From an uncultured Treponema sp. (GTDB taxonomy: Bacteria; Spirochaetota; Spirochaetia; Treponematales; Treponemataceae): a stretch of DNA of 64,000 nucleotides. The stretch is from the NCBI GenBank assembly GCA_945877425.1, contig CAMCRZ010000009.1, positions 1 to 64,000 on the forward strand, given 5' to 3'. The position numbers were made by a program, and so were the translations under genes. Each line of letters starts with the position of its first letter. The stretch's first letter is position 1. The notes below the pieces were generated by a model. The model did no database searches. It saw nothing but the letters and a program-made list of their open reading frames with translations, and was not told the origin of the DNA. Below are positions 58,453 to 64,000 of the stretch, in pieces.

Positions 58453-59012
58453 AAATTTACTTTCACCTTTCTCTGGAAGAATTCACGAATTGTTATGTTG
58501 TTGTAAATGATGAAAGCGAAAAAAAAGAAGCAATTATTGTTGATCCCGGAGTCATCACCAACGATATGATAAAGCAGATTGAAGCCGGACCTTACAGACT
58601 TTCAGCCGTTCTTATTACCCACAATCATTTTAATCACGTAAAGGGATTGCGCACTTTAAATAAAATTTACTCGCCTGTAATTTACGCTGCTGATTACGAA
58701 ATAACAGGAAGCAAAACTTACGTTTTAAAAGGCGACGGTAAAATAAACATTGCAGGACTTGACGTAGAATATTTTTCCATTCCAGGCCACACAGCAGACG
58801 GTATGGTTTACAAAATAGGTTCAGTGCTTTTTACAGGTGATACAATTACTTCAGGCATAACAGGCGAAACTGCAAGCCATTATTCCAAAAAACTTATGGA
58901 AGATAAAATCAAGGAAAAGATTTTTTCCCAGACTGATGAAACTGTAATCATGCCGGGACACGGACCGCCTACAACTGTTCAGTCTGAAAAAAGATTCAAC
59001 CTTGACATTTAG
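58449..59012 (+). CDS. Metallo-beta-lactamase-fold hydrolase
   Basis: The 187-residue protein has the MBL metal motif LITHNHFNHVKGL, where the usual HxHxDH has Asn in the Asp position, and further ligands in FSIPGHTADGM and VLFTGDTITSG with the terminal VIMPGHGPPT. It is closest to the glyoxalase II-like/YcbL group. The Asp-to-Asn change at one metal ligand is worth noting; activity cannot be judged. Confidence 0.88.
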   Translation: MKIYFHLSLEEFTNCYVVVNDESEKKEAIIVDPGVITNDMIKQIEAGPYRLSAVLITHNHFNHVKGLRTLNKIYSPVIYAADYEITGSKTYVLKGDGKINIAGLDVEYFSIPGHTADGMVYKIGSVLFTGDTITSGITGETASHYSKKLMEDKIKEKIFSQTDETVIMPGHGPPTTVQSEKRFNLDI

Positions 59013-60796
59013 TCTTTGGAAAAAATATTTACTCTTCCAGCTGCCAGTCCCCAGTTTTCAAAAGCGTAACTGTTTAAGGATTCGGCTGCCTGGACAAAAT
59101 AAAATCCGTTGTTGCTCCTTACGTATTCGGCAAGTTCACCTTCGTTTTGCCTTACAGTCCATCTGTTTGCAAGATCTTCTGCAAAATACGCTGAAGTGGA
59201 AGCCAGGTTCTGCTGCATTAAGTAAGCCATAAATTCATTTTTCATAAGGTATTCGTCATTTCTGTCGTAGCCTAAACCTCTTTGAGTTTCCCAGAAAATT
59301 TTAAGGAATTCCATTGAAGCATGGTCAAAGTTAACGTAGATATTTTCTACAAAGTTTCTGAATTTTTCATCACCGAAATAAATGCCGTGCCAGCTTTCGT
59401 GAGCAAGAAGCCGCCATCTTAAATAATCTGGACTTTCCCTGCTTATGGAAATGATGCTGCCCTTTCCTTCCTTGTAAGAGCCGTCTTCATTTTGCAAAAT
59501 TATTCCGTTGGCAAGAAGAATTTCTTTAAGCAGCTGTTCCCTTTCGTTTATGGCAAAATTTTCTTTCCGAACTTTATTAAAAAAAGCAGCCAGATCTTCT
59601 GCCTTATAATCGTGGGCATTGTAGCCGTGCTGATTTTCCACAAAGTCGTTGCTTACAAGCGTTCCCTTATAGCCTGTCTTTTCTACAAAAAATGCAAGCC
59701 TTGTAAAAAATTCATTCTGCACTTTGTAATCGGCAAAATCAAAAAGTAAAGTGTCAGGAAAATTTTCCCACTTGAAAAGTTCATAATCATTGCAGCGCCA
59801 GTTTTTTCTGTTCCAGTCCACAACCATTCCAATGTCAGAAACTAAAGGGAAGAGAACTTTTTTATTTTCATCAGGATTTAATTCAGGAGAATTTTTTCTA
59901 AGCAGAATTGAAGCAATTTTAGAACCGTTTTCCGTAGAAGCAAATTTTCCAAAAGGGCTGTCAAATGCACTAAGCTGAACAGTTACGGTATTTTTATTTT
60001 TCACACGCCTTATAGTACAGTTTTCGCCGCTGTAGTTAAATTTTACTTTAGTCTGATTATTGTAACTTCCGATATTTTCTTCCTGTTCAAGCTTGATTTC
60101 CAAAAACGGATAAACTGAATTTCCTTCACTGCCTGAACCGTAAACATTCCGTGCACTTGTAAAATCAAAAAATTTATTTTCAGAAAAAAATGTTCCGCTT
60201 ATTTCAGAATACTCTTTAGTAAAACCGTAATACGGAATTTCTCCTGAAAAATCAAAACCAACTGCAGGCTGTGCAAACTGAACTTTTTCTATTTTGGCAG
60301 GAACCATTGAGTAAACAAAAAAACCGGAAGGCACTTCATCGTTTTCCTTGATTGTAAAAGAAAGAACGGCTTTTCCGCCTGTACCGTAAAAATCAGAAAA
60401 CATTCCTGTAATGAGAGGACGCTTTTGAATTTTATCCTTTAATTTTTTTTCGCTTTCAAAATCTTCATCGTATAAAAAACCGTAGGCAAAAGGCTTGTCT
60501 CCTTTTTTATTTTTAAAGTCCAGCGTTACATTTACGGCTGCATTTGAATTTTTGTAAAACTGATTTTCCAGCATTGCCTTCTGGTTTACCGTAAATTTAA
60601 AATACAGATAAGAATGTTTTTCAGGATTTTTTATTTCAGCATTTACGCTTTGAAAATTCAGCGCAATAAGACTTTCACCTTTTATTCCCAAAACAGAAAC
60701 GTCGTTGGAAAAATATTTATAAACTTTAACGGCAAGAACTGCAAAAATTACGGCAAAAGAAAAAAGCATTACTTTAAAAATTGATTTTCTGTTCAT
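59009..60796 (-). CDS. Membrane-anchored protein with HExxH metallopeptidase-like site
   Basis: The 595-residue protein has an N-terminal anchor (FKVMLFSFAVIFAVLAVKVY), a beta-rich extracytoplasmic region of about 350 residues, and near residue 470 the phrase LLAHESWHGIYFGDE, a HExxH zinc-protease-type site. A further glutamate follows in ENIYVNFDHASMEFLK. I do not recognise the family; it is probably exported and membrane-tethered. Its stop overlaps the convergent MBL gene by 4 bases. Confidence 0.65.
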   Translation of the reverse strand: MNRKSIFKVMLFSFAVIFAVLAVKVYKYFSNDVSVLGIKGESLIALNFQSVNAEIKNPEKHSYLYFKFTVNQKAMLENQFYKNSNAAVNVTLDFKNKKGDKPFAYGFLYDEDFESEKKLKDKIQKRPLITGMFSDFYGTGGKAVLSFTIKENDEVPSGFFVYSMVPAKIEKVQFAQPAVGFDFSGEIPYYGFTKEYSEISGTFFSENKFFDFTSARNVYGSGSEGNSVYPFLEIKLEQEENIGSYNNQTKVKFNYSGENCTIRRVKNKNTVTVQLSAFDSPFGKFASTENGSKIASILLRKNSPELNPDENKKVLFPLVSDIGMVVDWNRKNWRCNDYELFKWENFPDTLLFDFADYKVQNEFFTRLAFFVEKTGYKGTLVSNDFVENQHGYNAHDYKAEDLAAFFNKVRKENFAINEREQLLKEILLANGIILQNEDGSYKEGKGSIISISRESPDYLRWRLLAHESWHGIYFGDEKFRNFVENIYVNFDHASMEFLKIFWETQRGLGYDRNDEYLMKNEFMAYLMQQNLASTSAYFAEDLANRWTVRQNEGELAEYVRSNNGFYFVQAAESLNSYAFENWGLAAGRVNIFSKD

Positions 60797-60803
60797 AAAA
60801 AAA

Positions 60804-60836
60804 ATAGTACACTTTTTTTATTTTTTACTCTACACT
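60804..60836. promoter_or_regulatory. Divergent -10 boxes, both leaderless type
   Basis: Minus: TACTAT (60809-60804), then T7 and ATG 60796. Plus: TACACT (60831-60836), then A6 and ATG 60843. No ribosome binding site precedes either start; -35 boxes are weak. Confidence 0.5.
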
Positions 60837-60842
60837 AAAAAA

Positions 60843-61295
60843 ATGAACGCTTTTATTCCAGGAAAAGACACAGAACTTTTTCTAAAAAACTTCCAGACTG
60901 ATTTTATAAAATTTTTTTCTGAGTCAAAAAAAATAATGATGTATCCGGAGTTTCCGCTTTTTGCACTTATGGAAGATGATTGTAAAATTGATTTTTCTTT
61001 GCTAGAAGAATGTTTTATACAAACACCAGAATTTGAAAAGGGCAATTTCTATTTCCCAGTTCAATTAAAAAGCAAAAATTTTTCTTTAACACTAAAAATT
61101 ATTTTTGCAACAACAAAAGACAAAGACTTTTTTTTAACTACTGATTTTTTACAAGATTTTTTTTCAGCCAGCAAATCCTACGAAAAAACTTTTCCTAAAA
61201 AAGAAAAATCTTTTCGTGCAGGACAAATAATTTTTTCACAAAACAGCTGGCAAATATTTGATGACAAATGGTATAAAATTCACTTTGCAGAATAA
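60843..61295 (+). CDS. Hypothetical 150-residue protein
   Basis: It begins MNAFIPGKDTELFLKNFQTD and is rich in Phe and Lys (IIFATTKDKDFFLTTDF, KSYEKTFPKKEKSFRAGQ). No signal peptide, membrane segment or known motif is visible. The start is supported by the -10 box six bases upstream. Not recognised. Confidence 0.6.
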   Translation: MNAFIPGKDTELFLKNFQTDFIKFFSESKKIMMYPEFPLFALMEDDCKIDFSLLEECFIQTPEFEKGNFYFPVQLKSKNFSLTLKIIFATTKDKDFFLTTDFLQDFFSASKSYEKTFPKKEKSFRAGQIIFSQNSWQIFDDKWYKIHFAE

Positions 61296-61333
61296 TCTTA
61301 AATTAAAACCATTTAAAACTATCTGAAAAAAAA

Positions 61334-61825
61334 TTATTTCATAATTTTTGAACCGCGATCCATTGCTACAAGTCCGGAATTTAAAAGTTCAAGAATTCCG
61401 TATGGTTCAAGAAGCCTTATCAAAGAGCTGAGTTTGTCTTCGCTTCCAGTTGCTTCAACAATAAGTGAATTTTCTGACACGTCAACAATGTGGGCACGGA
61501 AAATATTGCAGGTTTCAATAATAACTGCACGGGAAGATCCGTCTGCCTTTACTTTAATAAGAGCCATTGCCCTTTGAGTTGTTTCAGAAGAAAGACAGTG
61601 CTCAATGGAAATAACTTCAACAAGTTTAGAAAGCTGCTTTTCAATCTGTTCAAGAATATATTCATCGCCGCGAACAACGATTGTCATTCTTGATTTATTT
61701 TCATCAGCAGTTTCGCATACAGTAAGAGAGTCAATATTGTAGCCTCTGCGGCTGAACAAACCAGACACACGGCTTAAAACACCGGCGTGATTTTCAACTA
61801 AAACTGAAAGAACATATTTTTCCAT
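61334..61825 (-). CDS. ilvN: Acetolactate synthase small (regulatory) subunit
   Basis: ATG 61825 (MEKYVLSVLVENHAGVLSRV) is nine bases after AGGAG; two upstream ATGs are too close to it. The 163-residue protein has the ACT domain (NHAGVLSRVSGLFSRRGYNI) with KLVEVISIEHC and the C-terminal dimer region MALIKVKADGSSRAVI. It confers valine feedback on acetolactate synthase. No large-subunit gene is in the window. Confidence 0.95.
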   Translation of the reverse strand: MEKYVLSVLVENHAGVLSRVSGLFSRRGYNIDSLTVCETADENKSRMTIVVRGDEYILEQIEKQLSKLVEVISIEHCLSSETTQRAMALIKVKADGSSRAVIIETCNIFRAHIVDVSENSLIVEATGSEDKLSSLIRLLEPYGILELLNSGLVAMDRGSKIMK

Positions 61826-61889
61826 AATCATCATTCTCCTGTAAACATCAATTAAAATATAATCAATTTAACTTTTTTATTTTATCAGA

Positions 61890-63842
61890 TTATTTGCCTT
61901 CAGAATAGACGCCAAGGAGACGCACTTCTTCTGTTTTTTCTTTTAAACATTCAAGCAGCTGTTTTGCAGCATCTTCACTTTTGCCGTTTAAATTTTTCAA
62001 TTCCACATCAACGTAAAACCAGCTCTTCCACAACTGACCCTGAATAGGCCGAGATTCTAGTCTTGTTAAGTTAAGCTTTTTTTCTTCAAACAAACTCAGA
62101 ACTTTGCAAAGTGCACCGCTTTCGTTTTTAGTCGTAAAGATAAAGCTTGCCGTATCACATTCAATGTTTCTTGCACCAGGATGATTTTCTGCTTCCTGAT
62201 CTTTAGACTGAATTACAACAAACCGTGTGAAATTTCCTGAATCATCTTCAATATCCTGAGCAAGAACTTCAAGATTGTAAATCTGTGCATTTTTTAAACT
62301 TCCGATTGCAGCATTTTCCAGAGAGATGCTTTTTGCAACTGTTTCTGCAGCAGTGGAAGTTGAAACTGAATCAATGCAGTTCCAGTTTTTATGATTATCA
62401 AGGAATTTCCTGCACTGACCGAATCCCTGCGGATGAGAATAAACATTTTTGATTGTAGAAAAATCAGCACCTTTTGCAGCAAGAAGGCAGTGGCGTATGT
62501 TCAGCGTAACGGATCCGCAAATTACAACATCTTCAAACCTGCTGAAATTATCGTAATTCTGATAAACAGAACCGTTTAAAGAATTTTCTATAGGAATCAT
62601 TCCGTAATCTGCTTTTCTGTCAATAACGCTCTGGAACACTTCGCTAAAACTGTCAAGAGAGAGGCTCTGTGCTTCGCCGTCAAAATACCGTTCTATTGCC
62701 TGTTCTGCATAAGCTCCTCGTTTTCCGCTGTAAGCACAAATTGTCCTGCCTGTTTTTTCTACGCAGGAATCTGAGCCCCGTAAAGAAGATGCATTTTTTG
62801 AATCACACCTTATGTGAACAATGGATTTTCCCATAACAGGCGCAAAGGCTTCAATGTCATGCATCATTTTGTCAAACTGAGACGGCAGCAGGCTTCTGGA
62901 AGCACCGCTTAATGCATTTTCCGGATGATTGTGAACGTCTACAACTACTCCGTCTGCACCGCTTGCAACTGCAGCTAAACCCAATGGCGCAATTTTATCA
63001 CGTATGCCTACTGCATGACTTGGGTCAACCATTATAGGAAGATGAGTCAGACTTCTTAAAACAGGGATTGCACTTAAATCAAGAGTGTTCCGTGTTGCGT
63101 GTTCAAAAGTGCGTATTCCTCTTTCACAAAGAATGACGTTTTCAGTTCCCGAAGCAAGAAGATATTCTGCGCTCATAAGAAGTTCTTCCAGAGTTGCAGT
63201 GTAGCTTCTTTTTAAAATTACAGGCAAACCGGCAGCTCCTACTTTTTTAAGAAGTTCAAAGTTCTGCATATTTCTTGCGCCAATCTGAAAAACATCAACG
63301 TAATCTTTCATAACAGGAATTAAGTTTTCGCTTACAATTTCTGAAACTACAGGAAGTCCGAATTTTTCACCTGCTTCTTTTAAATATTTTAATCCTTCTT
63401 CACCTAAGCCCTGGAAACTGTAAGGAGAAGATCTTGGCTTAAAGCAGCTTGCCCTTAACAAAGCAGCACCGCTTTTTGCAACTTCTTCTGCAATTTCCAT
63501 AATCTGACTGCGGCTTTCTACAGCACTTGGTCCTGCAATAGTAACAATCCGCTGACCTCCAATGCGTACAGTCTGACCCTGACCGTTTGGAATTTCTACA
63601 ACAGTGTTTTCTGTCTTAAACTCACGGCTTGCCATTTTATAAGGCTTGCTTATCGGAATGATTTTCTGAACGCCCGGCAAAAGTTCCAGCTCTTCTATGT
63701 CCATGTGGACTTTTCCTACTGCAGCTATTACAGTATCTTCTTCACCCTGAATTTCGTTAAGGCGAAAGTTTTTTTGAGTAAGAAAATTACGTACATTATT
63801 TTTCTGTTCTTCCGTTGAATCTTTTTTTAAAACTATAACCAT
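61890..63842 (-). CDS. Fusion: DAHP synthase (AroF-type I-beta) plus prephenate dehydratase and ACT domain
   Basis: The 650-residue protein has a ferredoxin-like N-terminal regulatory region (1-75), a DAHP synthase domain (about 95-345: IAGPSAVESRSQIMEIA, FKPRSSPYSFQGLG, PVILKRSYTATLEELLMSAE, MVDPSHAVGIRD), a short linker and a prephenate dehydratase (about 368-545: SGKRGAYAEQAIERYF, MIPIENSLNGSVYQNYD), then an ACT domain (TRLESRPIQGQLWKSWFYVD). It would catalyse the first step of the shikimate path and the first step toward phenylalanine, giving Phe feedback over both. The GPC motif has Ser instead of Cys (GPSAVES). Confidence 0.92.
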   Translation of the reverse strand: MVIVLKKDSTEEQKNNVRNFLTQKNFRLNEIQGEEDTVIAAVGKVHMDIEELELLPGVQKIIPISKPYKMASREFKTENTVVEIPNGQGQTVRIGGQRIVTIAGPSAVESRSQIMEIAEEVAKSGAALLRASCFKPRSSPYSFQGLGEEGLKYLKEAGEKFGLPVVSEIVSENLIPVMKDYVDVFQIGARNMQNFELLKKVGAAGLPVILKRSYTATLEELLMSAEYLLASGTENVILCERGIRTFEHATRNTLDLSAIPVLRSLTHLPIMVDPSHAVGIRDKIAPLGLAAVASGADGVVVDVHNHPENALSGASRSLLPSQFDKMMHDIEAFAPVMGKSIVHIRCDSKNASSLRGSDSCVEKTGRTICAYSGKRGAYAEQAIERYFDGEAQSLSLDSFSEVFQSVIDRKADYGMIPIENSLNGSVYQNYDNFSRFEDVVICGSVTLNIRHCLLAAKGADFSTIKNVYSHPQGFGQCRKFLDNHKNWNCIDSVSTSTAAETVAKSISLENAAIGSLKNAQIYNLEVLAQDIEDDSGNFTRFVVIQSKDQEAENHPGARNIECDTASFIFTTKNESGALCKVLSLFEEKKLNLTRLESRPIQGQLWKSWFYVDVELKNLNGKSEDAAKQLLECLKEKTEEVRLLGVYSEGK

Positions 63843-63901
63843 ATTTCAACCTCAAAAAAATTGAATTTTTGCACAAAAGGCTGAATGTGCGGATTAAAAC
63901 A

Positions 63902-63960
63902 AAAGGCAGAAGTCCAGATGTTCCAGCACTTAAAATGCGTTATAACAGACTACTGCCTTT
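63902..63960 (-). promoter_or_regulatory. Terminator-like hairpin upstream of the aroF-pheA fusion
   Basis: On the minus strand AAAGGCAG-t-AGTC pairs with GACT-t-CTGCCTTT, then TTGTTTT follows. It lies about 60 bases before ATG 63842. It can be a terminator of the upstream gene (beyond the window) or a leader attenuator. A smaller hairpin GCACA/TGTGC lies between it and the start. Confidence 0.55.
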
Positions 63961-64000
63961 ACATTAAATTTCTGCTTTACACTAGAAACTGGAAACGTTC

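Noticed and set aside
1-64000. CRISPR arrays, insertion sequences, prophage genes, tRNA or rRNA genes
   Set aside because: I looked for regular spaced repeats, transposase or integrase motifs, phage structural proteins and tRNA-like cloverleafs and saw none; tRNA detection by eye is not reliable, so a tRNA scan would be needed to exclude them.

Overview
The window looks like part of a gut- or rumen-type Treponema (Spirochaetota) chromosome. This is inferred from the AT-rich coding style, the poly-A/T rich intergenic DNA, the gene content (thiBPQ under a TPP riboswitch, glgX-glgP, a BMP-family lipoprotein, many small toxin-antitoxin modules) and general resemblance to treponeme proteins; no rRNA is present to prove it.

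Layout. (1) 1-14900 is an accessory, decaying region. It holds a rubrerythrin tail, bcp, a gene remnant next to a structured repeat, a vapBC pair between 38-bp direct repeats, an XRE regulator, a type III restriction-modification pair (mod-res), a frameshifted vapBC, a broken NAD(P)H-binding gene facing an intact Rrf2 regulator, a third vapBC, an effector-domain fragment, and a minus-strand cassette of very small cysteine-rich proteins (12744-14421) that I do not recognise as any named system. (2) 14928-33882 holds a MarR regulator, an orphan response regulator and a complete aryl-polyene-type (type II PKS/fatty-acid-like) cluster. The minus arm has two ACPs, an acyl-ACP ligase, two dehydratases, a glycosyltransferase, an acyltransferase, a thioesterase, a LolA-like carrier, an MMPL exporter, a lipoprotein, two ketosynthases and a ketoreductase. 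The divergent plus arm has a methyltransferase, a ketosynthase-like partner, a PlsC acyltransferase, an esterase and an FAD oxidoreductase. (3) 33875-46353 carries a MATE pump, an amino-acid ABC importer without its ATPase, a DMT exporter, glycogen breakdown (glgX-glgP) and the thiamine importer thiBPQ. (4) 46489-63842 is mostly housekeeping: a pseudouridine synthase, a small-exporter family protein, Mrp, Dus, ArgS, a BMP lipoprotein, a DnaJ-domain protein, Map, Icd, MurI, a pentapeptide-repeat protein, a metallo-beta-lactamase-fold hydrolase, a membrane-anchored HExxH protein, IlvN and an AroF-PheA fusion.

How it works together. The polyene arms share a 105-bp divergent control region, and an internal promoter gives a second unit for the lipoprotein-KS-DH-KR-KS genes. 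The expected product is a lipid-linked pigment moved to the outer membrane by the LolA/MMPL/lipoprotein set. No gene for making the aryl starter is in the cluster; aromatic precursors would have to come from central metabolism.

Signals outside ordinary gene annotation. Several dispersed intergenic repeat families were read by eye. One has two copies whose stems change by compensatory substitutions. About a dozen promoters place the -10 box only 6-9 bases before the start codon with no ribosome binding site, which predicts leaderless mRNAs. A terminator-like hairpin lies at the start of the leader of the ABC importer gene. All homology statements are from memory and reading; no search was run.
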